Assembly: GCA_028281885.1 (NCBI GenBank)
Contig: JANQJA010000016.1
Span: forward strand, 62,001-126,000
Length of the DNA: 64,000 nucleotides
Direction: 5' to 3'
DNA from: Pseudomonadales bacterium
GTDB taxonomy: Bacteria > Pseudomonadota > Gammaproteobacteria > Pseudomonadales > Azotimanducaceae
Of the stretch, positions 17,887 to 28,894 are shown piece after piece. How positions within the stretch are numbered: position 1 is the first letter of the stretch; the number at the start of each line of letters is the position of its first letter. Below the pieces are notes generated by a model that saw only the letters and a program-made list of their open reading frames with translations, was not told the origin of the DNA and searched no databases. The translations under genes were made by a program, and so were the position numbers.

Positions 17887-18665
17887 CAGGCTTCCAGCAC
17901 CAGCCGGGTCAGGCGGTATCGAAGCAACTCATAGATGCGGTGCATGATTACGATCATGATGGCAAACGCAAGCGCCAGCCAGGCGAGATGAATGAGATCC
18001 GGGGCCTGGTTATACATCAGGATTTTGCGGTAGCTGTCGATCAGGAACGCGAGAGGATTGGCAGTTAACAGAAAGTCTCGCCAGAACTCGTTCTGAATAT
18101 CGTTGATGTCCCAGAAGATCCCAGAGACAAACATCAGAAACAGCATGCCCATTTGGATCAGGATGCGGAAATCCTGTGCCCAGGTGACCAGCAGGGCGGC
18201 AATCAGCGAAGGCACGACCAATACAAGATAATTGACAACAATGACGGGTATCAGCCAGAGCCAGTTCAATGTGATCGAACTATCGAAGTAGAGTGCCGTC
18301 GCGAACAGGACCAAAAAACCGACCCACTGCTTATAGAGCATCTCCTGCAGGGTGATATAGGGGAAGATGATCTTGGGTACATCGATTCGGCCGATCAGGC
18401 CGCGATTTTCGAACAGGGCGCCGCCGGAATTTACGATTGACTTGTTGAGCCACAGGTAGGGAATTTTGCCGCACATTAGAAAGAAGACGAAGTTCGGGCC
18501 GCCGCGATTCAGCAGCGTTTCAAAGACGATGTAGAACACGAGGACATAGAGCATCGGTTCCAGTACCCACCAGAGATAGCTCAGGTACAGTCTGGACGCT
18601 TCTGCCTTGAGCTTCGCTCTCGCCTGGAGGTCGATAATATCCAGTAGCCTGAAGATGGAGCTCAT
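17886..18665 (-). CDS. ABC-2 type polysaccharide exporter, permease subunit (Wzm/KpsM type)
   Basis: This 259-residue inner-membrane protein has about six hydrophobic segments. Recognisable pieces include the amphipathic N-terminus before YLSYLWWVLEPMLYVLVFYIV and the conserved region FLMFVSGIFWDINDIQ. It forms the channel that moves undecaprenyl-linked polysaccharide to the periplasm, driven by the adjacent ATPase. The gene overlaps rfbC by 4 bp, so dTDP-rhamnose synthesis and export are coupled. The operon arrangement rfbDBAC-wzm-wzt is common in ABC-dependent O-antigen loci. Confidence 0.9.
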   Translation of the reverse strand: MSSIFRLLDIIDLQARAKLKAEASRLYLSYLWWVLEPMLYVLVFYIVFETLLNRGGPNFVFFLMCGKIPYLWLNKSIVNSGGALFENRGLIGRIDVPKIIFPYITLQEMLYKQWVGFLVLFATALYFDSSITLNWLWLIPVIVVNYLVLVVPSLIAALLVTWAQDFRILIQMGMLFLMFVSGIFWDINDIQNEFWRDFLLTANPLAFLIDSYRKILMYNQAPDLIHLAWLALAFAIMIVIMHRIYELLRYRLTRLVLEA

Positions 18666-19201
18666 TGATCTGCCTCCAATACCGGCAGATTTTGATCCTT
18701 CTCCGATACCAAAGGCGTCGTGCCGTTCAGCGGCCAGTCAATCGCCAGGGATGGATCGTTCCAGCGTATACCGCCTTCATCCGCCGGGTCGTAATAAGTG
18801 GTGCACTTGTACTGGAAGTCAGCGACGTCCGAGAGTACATAGAAGCCGTGGGCGTATCCCGGTGGGATATAGAGCTGGCGGTGGTTCTGTTCTGACAGCT
18901 CGACACCAACCCATTGTGTGAAGGTCGGCGATTCCCTGTTGATGTCCACTGCCACATCGAACACAGCCCCCTGGGCAACGCTGACCAGTTTGCCCTGCGG
19001 AGATCGACGCTGGAAATGCAGGCCTCGCAACACGCCCTTCCGCGAGCGGGAATGGTTGTCCTGAACAAATTCAAGATTGACGCCAGCGGTGTCGGCATAG
19101 CGCTGTACATGGAAGCTCTCAAGAAAAAACCCCCGTTCATCGCCGAATACACGAGGCTCTATGATCTTTACGCCCGGGAGTATGGTCTCGGTAATGTTCA
19201 T
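18662..19201 (-). CDS. rfbC: dTDP-4-dehydrorhamnose 3,5-epimerase
   Basis: The 179-residue cupin enzyme has family landmarks: EPRVFGDERGFFLESF near the start, FVQDNHSRSRKGVLRGLHFQ with the catalytic His, and YIPPGYAHGFYVLSD. It epimerises C3 and C5 of dTDP-4-keto-6-deoxyglucose, the third step to dTDP-L-rhamnose. It lies 8 bp after rfbA and overlaps the exporter permease by 4 bp. Confidence 0.95.
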   Translation of the reverse strand: MNITETILPGVKIIEPRVFGDERGFFLESFHVQRYADTAGVNLEFVQDNHSRSRKGVLRGLHFQRRSPQGKLVSVAQGAVFDVAVDINRESPTFTQWVGVELSEQNHRQLYIPPGYAHGFYVLSDVADFQYKCTTYYDPADEGGIRWNDPSLAIDWPLNGTTPLVSEKDQNLPVLEADQ

Positions 19202-19209
19202 GCTGACAG

Positions 19210-20088
19210 CTACTGCAGGTCCCGGTGCCGAAGAATATCAAGCAGGTATTCACCGTAGCCACTTTTCTCCAACGGTTCGGCGAGTCCGCGCAGCTGATTG
19301 TCATCGATCCAGCCCGCGCGCCAGGCAATTTCTTCAGGGCAGGCGACTTTCAGGCTTTGTCGGTGTTCCAGCGTCTGGACGAAATGGCCCGCTTCCATCA
19401 GGGAATCGTGCGTGCCGGTGTCCAGCCATGCCATGCCGCGCCCGAGAATTTCGACATCCAGCGTGCCTTCTTCGAGATAGAGGCGATTCAGGTCGGTAAT
19501 CTCTAGTTCGCCGCGGGCGGAGGGGTTAATTGATTCCGCTTTGCGGGTTACGGTGTTGTCATAGTAGTAAAGGCCGGTCACCGCATAACGTGACTTCGGC
19601 ACGCGCGGTTTTTCCTCAAGGCTGATTGCTTTACGGTTCTCATCAAATTCCACGACACCGAATCGTTCAGGATCCTTGACCGGATAGGCAAACACGGTGG
19701 CACCGGTTTCCTGGGTGGCAGCTCGCCGCAATGTTTCGGTGAATTGGTGACCGGAGAAGATATTGTCGCCGAGAATGAGCGCACAGGCATCGTTGCCGAC
19801 AAACTCTTTGCCGACGATAAACGCGTGCGCCAGTCCCAGGGGTTCTTGCTGAACAGCGTAGCTGAGTTCGATGCCCCAGGCCGAACCGTCACCCAGCAGT
19901 TGTTCAAACCGGCCGATATCAGTGGGCGTTGAGATGATCAGAATTTCCCTGATCCCGGAAAGCATCAGGGTCGATAGCGGATAGTAGATCATCGGCTTGT
20001 CATAGACCGGCAGCAGCTGCTTGGAGATCACCAGTGTTGACGGGTGTAGCCTGGTGCCGGCACCGCCGGCGAGAATGATACCTTTCAT
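19210..20088 (-). CDS. rfbA: Glucose-1-phosphate thymidylyltransferase
   Basis: This 292-residue nucleotidyltransferase starts [20 protein letters not shown], with the nucleotide-binding loop and conserved Arg. It continues with [17 protein letters not shown] and [11 protein letters not shown]. It makes dTDP-glucose from dTTP and glucose 1-phosphate, the first step of dTDP-rhamnose synthesis. The protein is usually subject to feedback by dTDP-L-rhamnose. Start and stop overlap or abut the neighbouring rfb genes. Confidence 0.96.
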   Translation of the reverse strand: MKGIILAGGAGTRLHPSTLVISKQLLPVYDKPMIYYPLSTLMLSGIREILIISTPTDIGRFEQLLGDGSAWGIELSYAVQQEPLGLAHAFIVGKEFVGNDACALILGDNIFSGHQFTETLRRAATQETGATVFAYPVKDPERFGVVEFDENRKAISLEEKPRVPKSRYAVTGLYYYDNTVTRKAESINPSARGELEITDLNRLYLEEGTLDVEILGRGMAWLDTGTHDSLMEAGHFVQTLEHRQSLKVACPEEIAWRAGWIDDNQLRGLAEPLEKSGYGEYLLDILRHRDLQ

Positions 20089-21146
20089 TTAATCGTGCCC
20101 AGTCTTTCCCGTTGATACTTGCCTGAATGCACCCGCTCGCACCATTCTGCGTTATTCAGGAACCAGTCTATGGTACGTTCCAGACCTGATTCGAAAGTTT
20201 CCTGCGGGGTCCAGCCTAGCTCTCGTTCAATCTTTCCGGCGTCGATGGCGTAGCGAACGTCATGACCGGGACGGTCTTCAACAAAGGTAATGAGATCCTC
20301 GAAGCGATTAATGTTCGCCGGTCTGTGATTGACCTTGCGCTCCAGGACACTGCAGATTTTCCTCACCACGTCGATGTTCCTGACTTCATTGTGCCCGCCA
20401 ATGTTATAGGTTTCCCCGGGCTGCCCCTCGGTCGCGACCAGATAGAGCGCGCGGGCATGATCTTCCACGTGGAGCCAGTCCCGAACCTGCAGGCCGTCGC
20501 CATAGACCGGAAGTGGTTTGCCTTCGATCGCATTCAGGATCATCAGTGGGATCATTTTTTCGGGGAAATGAAAGGGACCGTAATTGTTCGAGCAGTTGGT
20601 AACGATCGTGGGCAGGCCATAGGTTTGATACCAGGCCCGCACCAGGTGATCGGATGACGCCTTGGAGGCTGAGTAGGGAGAATTCGGGCTATAGGGTGTG
20701 GTTTCGGTGAACAGTCCGTCCTCGCCGAGGGAGCCGAAGACCTCGTCGGTGGAAATGTGGTGAAAGCGAAATCTCGAGCGAGTTTCGGCATCTGCTTTGT
20801 TGAAGTAATTGCTGGCAGCAGTCAGCAGGTTAAAGGTACCCATCACATTGGTTTTAACAAAGGCGTCTGGCTCGTCGATGGAACGATCCACGTGGGATTC
20901 TGCTGCCAGATGCATGATGGCATCAGGCTGAAACCGGTCGATGGCAGTGGCTACTGCTTCACCGTCGCAGATATCGACCTGTTCGAATTGATACCTTGGG
21001 TTATCCGCAACGCTCTTGAGATTCTCGAGATTGCCGGCGTAGGTTAGCTTGTCGAGGTTTAAGACTTCATCACCGTGTTCCTCGATGATCAGTCTGATGA
21101 CTGCCGAGCCGATAAATCCGGCGCCGCCGGTAATCAGGAACTTCAC
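20085..21146 (-). CDS. rfbB: dTDP-glucose 4,6-dehydratase
   Basis: This 353-residue extended SDR has an N-terminal NAD loop ([20 protein letters not shown]), the [13 protein letters not shown] segment, the catalytic STDEVFG region and [15 protein letters not shown]. It converts dTDP-glucose to dTDP-4-keto-6-deoxyglucose. It overlaps rfbD upstream and rfbA downstream by 4 bp each, so translation is coupled. Confidence 0.96.
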   Translation of the reverse strand: MKFLITGGAGFIGSAVIRLIIEEHGDEVLNLDKLTYAGNLENLKSVADNPRYQFEQVDICDGEAVATAIDRFQPDAIMHLAAESHVDRSIDEPDAFVKTNVMGTFNLLTAASNYFNKADAETRSRFRFHHISTDEVFGSLGEDGLFTETTPYSPNSPYSASKASSDHLVRAWYQTYGLPTIVTNCSNNYGPFHFPEKMIPLMILNAIEGKPLPVYGDGLQVRDWLHVEDHARALYLVATEGQPGETYNIGGHNEVRNIDVVRKICSVLERKVNHRPANINRFEDLITFVEDRPGHDVRYAIDAGKIERELGWTPQETFESGLERTIDWFLNNAEWCERVHSGKYQRERLGTIK

Positions 21147-22033
21147 TTTGAAGCTCCCGCCGCTTCGATGACTGATTGAACGCCCTGTGACCAGCCTCGC
21201 ATACTGAACTCCGGGAATGACGCCTTGAAGCGGTCACAGTTCAGCACCGAGTAGGCCGGCCGAGCTGCCGGCGTCGGGTAGTCACTGGTTTCAATCGGTT
21301 TGATGGCGGGGAGCGACGTAATGAGTCCGGCCTTGTATGCGCACTGAGCCGTGTATTTTGCCAGACTGTGCCAGGTTGTTGGACCTTCATCGCTGAAATG
21401 GTAGGTGCCCCAGCGCGGCCCTTCACCGTCACGATCCAGTTTTGACGCGATATGAAGAATCGCTGCTGCGATGCTGCCGGCATATGTCGGACAGCCAAGC
21501 TGGTCGGCGACCACACCCAGTTCTTCACGCTCACTGAACAGGCGCAACATGGTCCTGACAAAGTTGTTGCCGTGAATACCGAAAACCCAGCTGGTTCTGA
21601 GGATGACGTAACGTTCCATTTCCTCGCGGACGCCTTGTTCGCCGGCGAGTTTCGAGGTGCCATAGCAGCCAAGCGGTGATACGGGGTCATCTTCCCGATA
21701 GGGCCGTGTCGCCCGACCGTCGAACACATAGTCCGTGGAGATATGAATCAGCGGAATGTCCCGCACCTTGCATGCCCGGGCCAGCTGGACGGGAGCATCA
21801 CGATTGACTGCAAAGGCGGTATCGGTTTCAGATTCTGCCTGATCGACGGCCGTATATGCGGCAGCGTTGATCACGACATCCGTGTCGTCGGTCATTGCTG
21901 CATCGATTTGGTCGACGCGACAAATATCGAGGGTCGAGCGATCGGTCGCGTTGACGTGAAATCCAGCTGCGTTGGCCTGTCGGTTGATTTCCCAGCCAAC
22001 CTGGCCGTTCGATCCGGTCAACAGTACCTTCAT
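21143..22033 (-). CDS. rfbD: dTDP-4-dehydrorhamnose reductase
   Basis: The 296-residue SDR begins [20 protein letters not shown]. It has the active-site elements STDYVFDG and [10 protein letters not shown] and the [15 protein letters not shown] stretch typical of RfbD. It reduces the 4-keto group to give dTDP-L-rhamnose with NAD(P)H. It is the first gene of the minus-strand operon rfbD-B-A-C-wzm-wzt-sulfotransferase. The 5' end lies 27 bp from the 3' end of tRNA-Asn, so the operon may share the tRNA promoter or start within that gap. Confidence 0.95.
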   Translation of the reverse strand: MKVLLTGSNGQVGWEINRQANAAGFHVNATDRSTLDICRVDQIDAAMTDDTDVVINAAAYTAVDQAESETDTAFAVNRDAPVQLARACKVRDIPLIHISTDYVFDGRATRPYREDDPVSPLGCYGTSKLAGEQGVREEMERYVILRTSWVFGIHGNNFVRTMLRLFSEREELGVVADQLGCPTYAGSIAAAILHIASKLDRDGEGPRWGTYHFSDEGPTTWHSLAKYTAQCAYKAGLITSLPAIKPIETSDYPTPAARPAYSVLNCDRFKASFPEFSMRGWSQGVQSVIEAAGASK

Positions 22034-22059
22034 AGAGTGCAGGTTCTAGCCTGGAAAGA

Positions 22060-22135
22060 TGGCTCCCCGACCTGGGCTCGAACCAGGGACCCAATGATTA
22101 ACAGTCATTTGCTCTACCAACTGAGCTATCGGGGA
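22060..22135 (-). tRNA. tRNA-Asn (anticodon GTT)
   Basis: A full cloverleaf reads on the minus strand: acceptor TCCCCGA/TCGGGGA, D-stem GCTC/GAGC, anticodon stem AATGA/TCATT around loop CTGTTAA, and T-arm CCTGG-TTCGAGC-CCAGG. The CCA is encoded. It stands between rfbD and uvrB, as beside the O-antigen locus of P. aeruginosa. The 3' end faces the polysaccharide locus. Confidence 0.97.
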
Positions 22136-22275
22136 ACGTCAGAAGGAAGCGCGAATTCTAGCGATGGGGACAGAACCGGTCAACTCCCGAGGTGAGCTAT
22201 CCGGATAGAGATTTGTGTGGAATGGGGAGCCGTTGCGTTACCATGGTTAGTTCATCTTCCAATGAACAGACAGCC

Positions 22276-24288
22276 ATGAAATCCGGAGAATTTCAGGTTC
22301 ACTCGCACTATGAGCCTGCCGGCGATCAGCCGAATGCCATACGCCAACTGGTCGACGGGCTGGAATCCGGTCTGGCGGCTCAGACTCTGCTGGGGGTCAC
22401 CGGCTCTGGCAAGACGTACACGATTGCCAATGTCATCGAGGCCATGCAGCGTCCCACCCTGGTCATGGCGCCCAACAAGACTCTTGCCGCTCAGCTTTAC
22501 GGCGAATTCAGGGAATTTTTCCCACGCAACGCCGTCGAGTATTTCGTTTCCTACTATGACTACTATCAGCCGGAAGCGTATGTCCCATCTTCGGATACCT
22601 ATATTGAGAAGGATGCAGCGATCAACGAACACATCGAACAGATGCGCCTTTCTGCGACCAAGGCGTTGCTCGAACGGCGAGATGCCATCGTGGTTGCATC
22701 TGTTTCCTCCATCTATGGTCTGGGTGATCCGGGTTCCTATCTCAATATGGTCATGCATCTTGATCGTGGTGACCGGGTGGATCAGCGCTGGGTGCTGCGC
22801 CGGCTGGCGGAGCTTCAGTACACGCGCAATGAGATGGAACTGCGCCGGGCGACATACCGTGTCCGCGGTGATGTGATTGATATTTTCCCGGCGGAGTCGG
22901 ACAGGGATGCGATCCGCGTCGAATTGTTCGATGATGAGATAGAAGACCTTTCATTTTTTGATCCGCTGACCGGTGAAGTCATTCGCCGGGTCCCCAGGGT
23001 CACCGTTTTTCCTAAGAGCCACTACGTGACGCCGCGTGAGACCATCGAAAATGCGCTGGGTAGTATTCGCCAGGAACTGAACGAACGACTGAGCCATCTG
23101 AAAGAAGCGAACAAGCTGGTTGAGGCGCAGCGACTTGAACAGCGAACCCGGTTCGACCTGGAAATGATCAAAGAGCTGGGCTACTGCAATGGTATCGAGA
23201 ACTATTCCCGATATCTCTCAGGGCGAAACCCGGGAGAGCCGCCTCCCACGCTGTTCGATTACCTGCCGGATGAAGCGCTGTTGATTATTGACGAGTCTCA
23301 CGTCGGTATCCCCCAGATCGGCGCCATGTTCAAAGGTGATCGGTCGAGGAAAGAGACGCTGGTCGAGTTCGGCTTCAGACTGCCGTCGGCGCTGGACAAC
23401 CGGCCCCTCAGGTTTGATGAGTGGGAGGCATTGGCACCGCAGAAGATATTTGTCTCGGCTACCCCGGGTTCCTATGAAAAGGAACAGTCGGGCCAGATCG
23501 TGGATCAGGTAGTAAGGCCAACCGGACTGCTCGACCCTGAGCTTGAGGTGCGCCCTGCCCAGACCCAGGTCGATGACGTACTGTCCGAGATTCGAAGTCG
23601 TGTCGAGAATAATGAGAGGGTGTTGATCACCACGCTGACCAAGCGGATGGCTGAAGATCTCACCGACTATCTTGATGACAATGGCATCAAGGTGCGATAC
23701 CTGCATTCTGATATTGATACCGTCGAACGCGTGGAGATTATTCGCGATCTTCGCCTGGGAGAGTTCGATGTTTTGGTAGGTATCAATCTGCTGCGGGAGG
23801 GCCTGGATATGCCGGAGGTCTCCCTGGTTGCGATTCTGGACGCGGACAAGGAAGGGTATCTGCGTTCCGATCGCTCATTGATTCAGACCATCGGACGCGC
23901 GGCTCGGAACCTGAACGGTAAGGCGATCATGTATGCCGACAAGGTCACAGAATCGATGCAGAGAGCCATCGATGAAACGAATCGGCGTCGGGAAAAACAA
24001 AAGGAATACAACCGTACTCACAATATTGAGCCGATGGGGGTTCGCCGGGACATCGCCGATATCATGGAAGGCGCACGGGATGCGCCGGCCCGTTCCAAGC
24101 GGGGGCAGAAGGTCGCGGAGCACACCCGGCGTTACCAGACCAACGTGCTCAATCAGGATGATCTGGAAAAGCAGATTGTGGCACTTGAAAAAGCGATGTT
24201 TGAACACGCGAAGGCGCTGGAGTTTGAGCAGGCCGCACGGCTTCGCGATCAAATCGAGGAACTGCGCCAGCAGTTCGTTCGTTCTTAA
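22276..24288 (+). CDS. uvrB: Excinuclease ABC subunit B
   Basis: UvrB is the DNA-damage-verifying helicase-like subunit of nucleotide excision repair. It has Walker A GVTGSGKT, the beta-hairpin region [12 protein letters not shown], helicase motifs such as [11 protein letters not shown] and TIGRAARN, and the C-terminal UVR motif ([21 protein letters not shown]) that binds UvrC. From ATG 22276 it has 670 residues (E. coli 673), and the N-terminus ([17 protein letters not shown]) aligns with E. coli. The frame is open upstream to 22192, with an ATG at 22243. I see no convincing LexA box in the upstream 130 bp. Confidence 0.95.
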   Translation: MKSGEFQVHSHYEPAGDQPNAIRQLVDGLESGLAAQTLLGVTGSGKTYTIANVIEAMQRPTLVMAPNKTLAAQLYGEFREFFPRNAVEYFVSYYDYYQPEAYVPSSDTYIEKDAAINEHIEQMRLSATKALLERRDAIVVASVSSIYGLGDPGSYLNMVMHLDRGDRVDQRWVLRRLAELQYTRNEMELRRATYRVRGDVIDIFPAESDRDAIRVELFDDEIEDLSFFDPLTGEVIRRVPRVTVFPKSHYVTPRETIENALGSIRQELNERLSHLKEANKLVEAQRLEQRTRFDLEMIKELGYCNGIENYSRYLSGRNPGEPPPTLFDYLPDEALLIIDESHVGIPQIGAMFKGDRSRKETLVEFGFRLPSALDNRPLRFDEWEALAPQKIFVSATPGSYEKEQSGQIVDQVVRPTGLLDPELEVRPAQTQVDDVLSEIRSRVENNERVLITTLTKRMAEDLTDYLDDNGIKVRYLHSDIDTVERVEIIRDLRLGEFDVLVGINLLREGLDMPEVSLVAILDADKEGYLRSDRSLIQTIGRAARNLNGKAIMYADKVTESMQRAIDETNRRREKQKEYNRTHNIEPMGVRRDIADIMEGARDAPARSKRGQKVAEHTRRYQTNVLNQDDLEKQIVALEKAMFEHAKALEFEQAARLRDQIEELRQQFVRS

Positions 24289-24450
24289 CGCTATCTTCTC
24301 CAGGTAAACGGATGGCCGGTTGCCGGTCTCTGATTGGAGAGACTTGGTTGCTGGGAGGGGGCTTTTTGGGTAATCTACGGCGCCTTCGCGACCGCTGCGC
24401 CAACAGATTCTTCGTAAGAACACAGCGCACTGGCGGCGAAGGAATATCAG

Positions 24451-24527
24451 GGGAGTGTAGCTCAGTTGGTTAGAGCATCGTCTCGACAAGGCGAGGGTCC
24501 TCAGTTCGAATCTGAGCACTCCCACCA
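24451..24527 (+). tRNA. tRNA-Val (anticodon GAC)
   Basis: Acceptor GGGAGTG/CACTCCC, D-stem GCTC/GAGC, anticodon stem TCGTC/GGCGA around TCGACAA, and T-arm CTCAG-TTCGAAT-CTGAG, with encoded CCA. The gap 24289-24450 before it holds no gene. It lies 124 bp before thrS, the usual place in Pseudomonas-like genomes. Confidence 0.97.
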
Positions 24528-24610
24528 CTGAAACCAATCGTTCTTCCCGGATCTTGGCTTCCCGGCCGAACCGGGAGTCTCTGCGGAGACAACAAGTAAC
24601 GCTGTAACAC

Positions 24611-24631
24611 GTGGCCCTTGGTAGGGGTCAC
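24611..24631 (+). promoter_or_regulatory. Stem-loop in the thrS leader
   Basis: GTGGCCC-TTGGTA-GGGGTCAC can fold into a hairpin with one interruption, ending about 20 bp before the thrS ATG (ribosome site GAGGTG, 24642-24647). E. coli ThrRS represses its own mRNA by binding tRNA-like leader structures. Whether this hairpin does the same is a guess from position. A further GC hairpin (TCCCGG-CCGAA-CCGGGA) lies near 24562-24578. Confidence 0.25.
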
Positions 24632-24651
24632 CACTGAAAGCGAGGTGCCAC

Positions 24652-26568
24652 ATGCCGGTTATTACCCTCCCCGATGGGAGTCAGAAACAGTTTGACGCTC
24701 CCGTTTCCGTTTATCAGGTCGCTGAATCCATTGGTCCCGGTCTCGCGAAGGCTGCGCTGGCGGGCAGCGTGGATGGCAAGATCGTCGATACCTCTCATCT
24801 GATTGCCGAGGATGCGGAACTTTCGATTATCACGCCGAAAGATCAGGAGGGACTGGAAGTGCTGAGACATTCCTGTGCCCACTTGATGGCGCAGGCGGTA
24901 CAGGATTTGTTCCCCTCTGCGCAGGTGACTATCGGGCCTGTGATCGAAGACGGCTTCTATTACGACTTTGCCTACGAGCGACCCTTTACGCCGGAAGATC
25001 TGGAAAAGATCGAAAAGCGAATGAACGAACTGGCGAAAGAAGATCTGGTCGTAAGTCGTTCCGTCATGTCCCGTGCCGAAGCGGTCGATCTGTTCAAGCA
25101 GATGGGCGAAGACTACAAGGTTCAGATCCTGGAGAGTATTCCCACCGACGAGGATCTTTCCTTTTACCGCCAGGGTGACTTTATTGATCTCTGTCGCGGT
25201 CCGCACGTGCCGAGTACCGGCAGGCTTAAAGCGTTCAAGTTGACCAAGGTGGCTGGCGCCTACTGGCGTGGTGACTCCAACAACGAGATGCTGCAGCGAA
25301 TCTATGGGACCTGTTGGGCGGATAAGAAAGACCTGGCGGACTATCTGCATCGTCTTGAGGAGGCGGAAAAGCGCGACCATCGCAAGATCGGCAAAAAGCT
25401 GGATCTGTTTCATACCCAGGAGGAAGCGCCCGGCATGGTGTTCTGGCATCCGCGGGGCTGGCAGATCTACCAGGTGATTGAACAATACATTCGTCGTCGT
25501 CAGGTGGAATTTGGCTACCAGGAAGTAAGAACGCCGCAGGTGGTGGACTTCTCACTGTGGGAAAAGTCAGGCCATGCTGACAAATACGCGGAGAACATGT
25601 TCACCGTTCACGATGACAATCGGACCTACGCGATCAAGCCGATGAACTGTCCCTGCCATGTCCAGATCTACAACCAGGGCCTCAAGAGCTATCGGGATCT
25701 GCCGCTTAGAATGGCGGAGTTTGGTTCCTGCCATCGTAATGAGCCATCGGGTACGCTGCAGGGAACCATGCGGGTTCGTCAGTTTGTCCAGGATGATGCT
25801 CACATCTTCTGCACCGAAGAACAGATCGAGGCTGAGGTGCTGAAGTTTTGTGATGAGGTGGCAGATGTCTACCGCGACTTCGGCTTCGACGAAATTATTA
25901 CCAAGCTGTCACTCCGCCCGGAACAACGCATCGGTACGGACGAGGTATGGGACAAGGCGGAGCAGGCGCTGGCGGATGCCCTTGATGCGAAGGGGCTGGC
26001 TTACGACGTGCAACCGGGTGAGGGCGCCTTTTATGGTCCAAAGATCGAATTCTCGCTGAAGGATTGTCTGGGTCGGGTCTGGCAGTGCGGCACCATGCAG
26101 GTGGATTTCATGACCGCGGACCGGCTGGATGGTCAGTATGTGGATGAAAACGGCGACCGTCGGCCGCCGGTGATGCTGCATCGGGCCATGCTGGGTTCGT
26201 TCGAGCGATTTATCGGTATCCTGATCGAAGAGTACGCGGGTGACCTGCCGCCCTGGCTGGCTCCGGTCCAGGCGGTGGTGATGAATATCACCGATGGTCA
26301 GGCCGAGTATTGTGAGAGTGTTGCTAACACACTGAAAAACAAAGATTTTAGGGTCGAGACAGACACCCGCAATGAGAAGGTCGGGTTCAAGATCAGGGAG
26401 CACACCATCCAGCGTATTCCTTATCTGCTGGTCACCGGCGATCGTGAAATGGCAGCGGGCGAGGTTGCCGTGCGTGCCCGGACGGGTGAAGACCTGGGTA
26501 CCATGAAAGTGGAAGCGTTCGCGGAACTCCTTGAAAAGGAAGCGAAAAAATTGGGTAGAACGGCCTGA
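24652..26568 (+). CDS. thrS: Threonyl-tRNA synthetase
   Basis: The protein has 638 residues (E. coli 642). In order: N-terminal TGS domain (about 1-60), editing domain with the [11 protein letters not shown] and YYDF segments, and a class II catalytic core. The core has zinc ligands in [10 protein letters not shown], motif 2 ([13 protein letters not shown]) and motif 3 ([18 protein letters not shown]). A C-terminal anticodon-binding domain closes it. It charges tRNA-Thr and clears mischarged Ser-tRNA-Thr. It heads the thrS-infC-rpmI-rplT-pheST-ihfA operon. Confidence 0.97.
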   Translation: MPVITLPDGSQKQFDAPVSVYQVAESIGPGLAKAALAGSVDGKIVDTSHLIAEDAELSIITPKDQEGLEVLRHSCAHLMAQAVQDLFPSAQVTIGPVIEDGFYYDFAYERPFTPEDLEKIEKRMNELAKEDLVVSRSVMSRAEAVDLFKQMGEDYKVQILESIPTDEDLSFYRQGDFIDLCRGPHVPSTGRLKAFKLTKVAGAYWRGDSNNEMLQRIYGTCWADKKDLADYLHRLEEAEKRDHRKIGKKLDLFHTQEEAPGMVFWHPRGWQIYQVIEQYIRRRQVEFGYQEVRTPQVVDFSLWEKSGHADKYAENMFTVHDDNRTYAIKPMNCPCHVQIYNQGLKSYRDLPLRMAEFGSCHRNEPSGTLQGTMRVRQFVQDDAHIFCTEEQIEAEVLKFCDEVADVYRDFGFDEIITKLSLRPEQRIGTDEVWDKAEQALADALDAKGLAYDVQPGEGAFYGPKIEFSLKDCLGRVWQCGTMQVDFMTADRLDGQYVDENGDRRPPVMLHRAMLGSFERFIGILIEEYAGDLPPWLAPVQAVVMNITDGQAEYCESVANTLKNKDFRVETDTRNEKVGFKIREHTIQRIPYLLVTGDREMAAGEVAVRARTGEDLGTMKVEAFAELLEKEAKKLGRTA

Positions 26569-26611
26569 ATTCTGTTATAGTCCCGCCCCCTGAACTTGAG
26601 GAGATGCGCTG

Positions 26612-27166
26612 ATTAAGAAAGGCGACTCGAAAAAGAACCGTGTTAATGACGAGATCGACGTCAGTCAGTGTCGTTTGATCGGTTCAGATGGAAACCAGGT
26701 AGGTATTGTTTCTATCGAAGATGCTCTAAAAGCGGCGCGGGAAGCGCAGCTGGATTTGGTCGAAATCGCACCGGATTCGAATCCGGTGGTTTGCAAGATC
26801 ATGGATTATGGCAAACACGTTTTTGAGGCCAAGAAGGGCAAGGCGGCTGCGAAGAAAAAGCAGAAGCGAACTCAGGTCAAGGAAATGAAGTTCCGTCCGG
26901 GAACTGAAGAAGGAGATTATCAGGTCAAACTACGCAACCTGATACGTTTCCTGAATGACGGGGATAAAGCCAAGGTGACCCTGCGGTTCAGGGGTCGTGA
27001 AATGGCGCACCAGGAACTGGGCATGGATCTGCTCAAGCGGATCGAGGATGACTTGTCCGAGATCAGCACTGTCGAACTTCATCCGAAGATGGAGGGAAGG
27101 CAACTGACCATGGTGCTGGCCCCAAGAAGTAAAAAGTCAGTAGGACAGGCGCAGGCCTCTACCTAG
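26612..27166 (+). CDS. infC: Translation initiation factor IF-3 (AUU start)
   Basis: IF-3 binds the 30S subunit and checks start-codon pairing. The first ATG/GTG/TTG-type start in this frame (26675) would cut off the conserved N-terminus. ATT at 26612 restores it: after the start the chain reads [20 protein letters not shown], aligning with the known IF-3 start (RVNxxI). GAGGAG at 26598-26603 lies 8 bp before ATT, ideal spacing. From ATT the product has 184 residues, close to the 180 of E. coli. The rare AUU start is the known basis of infC autoregulation in E. coli. The core [13 protein letters not shown] and [20 protein letters not shown] is canonical. Confidence 0.95.
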   Translation: MKKGDSKKNRVNDEIDVSQCRLIGSDGNQVGIVSIEDALKAAREAQLDLVEIAPDSNPVVCKIMDYGKHVFEAKKGKAAAKKKQKRTQVKEMKFRPGTEEGDYQVKLRNLIRFLNDGDKAKVTLRFRGREMAHQELGMDLLKRIEDDLSEISTVELHPKMEGRQLTMVLAPRSKKSVGQAQAST

Positions 27167-27193
27167 TTCTGGCTTGGACGAAAACCGGATGGC

Positions 27194-27211
27194 CCTTCCT
27201 GGCAGGGAAGG
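27194..27211 (+). promoter_or_regulatory. Hairpin in the infC-rpmI gap (possible L20 operator)
   Basis: CCTTCC-TGGCAG-GGAAGG forms a strong stem about 40 bp before rpmI. In E. coli, ribosomal protein L20 represses rpmI-rplT by binding RNA structures in this region. Location and structure make this a candidate, but no L20-site sequence match is claimed. Confidence 0.3.
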
Positions 27212-27249
27212 CGAGCTATCCCAATGACAATTTGAATGCGGAGTGAATG

Positions 27250-27441
27250 ATGCCGAAACTCAAGACAAGTAGCGGTGCGGCCAAGCGGTTCAAGAAAACC
27301 ACGAAAGGCTACAAGCACCGACAATCCTTCCGAAATCATATCCTGACGAAGAAGAGCACCAAGCGAAAGCGCCACCTGCGTGGTTACAAGGACCTTGCCG
27401 CGGCCGATGTGCCCAAGGTCAAGCGCCTGCTCGGCGACTGA
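27250..27441 (+). CDS. rpmI: 50S ribosomal protein L35
   Basis: The 63-residue basic protein begins [17 protein letters not shown] and ends [10 protein letters not shown], diagnostic of L35. Two ATGs stand together (27247, 27250). The second is preferred because GGAG at 27240-27243 is 6 bp away and because family members start MPK. It lies between infC and rplT as in nearly all bacteria. Confidence 0.96.
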   Translation: MPKLKTSSGAAKRFKKTTKGYKHRQSFRNHILTKKSTKRKRHLRGYKDLAAADVPKVKRLLGD

Positions 27442-27471
27442 CACGCAACCCAGATATCAGGAGATTTCATC

Positions 27472-27828
27472 ATGCCAAGAGTAAAGCGCGGCGTTACTGC
27501 TCATCGACGCCATAAAAAAGTATTGAAACAGGCGAAGGGGTATTACGGTGCCCGTTCGCGAACGATCCGTACAGCCAAGCAGGCAGTCACCAAGGCGGGT
27601 CAATACGCCTATCGTGATCGCAAGGCCAAGAAACGCGTCTTTCGTGGTCTGTGGATTCAGCGCATCAATGCCGGTGCGCGTGAACATGGCCTTTCCTACA
27701 GTCGACTGATTGATGGTCTGCGGAAGCAGGACATCGAAATTGATCGTCGCGTTCTGGCTGATCTGGCGGTGAACGAGAAAGAAGCGTTTGCGGCTCTGGT
27801 AGAGAAAGCAAAAGCCGTCGCCGCCTAG
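27472..27828 (+). CDS. rplT: 50S ribosomal protein L20
   Basis: The 118-residue protein has the L20 signature ([20 protein letters not shown], then [16 protein letters not shown] and [16 protein letters not shown]). It binds 23S rRNA early in 50S assembly and, in E. coli, also represses its own operon. A clear ribosome site (CAGGAG) precedes the start. Confidence 0.97.
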   Translation: MPRVKRGVTAHRRHKKVLKQAKGYYGARSRTIRTAKQAVTKAGQYAYRDRKAKKRVFRGLWIQRINAGAREHGLSYSRLIDGLRKQDIEIDRRVLADLAVNEKEAFAALVEKAKAVAA

Positions 27829-27835
27829 AAGCTAG

Positions 27836-28882
<1,047 letters not shown>

Positions 28883-28894
28883 TAGGGCGGTGAC

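Noticed and set aside
22192-22275. N-terminal extension of UvrB
   Set aside because: The 28 extra residues have no likeness to UvrB, and the family start aligns with the ATG at 22276.
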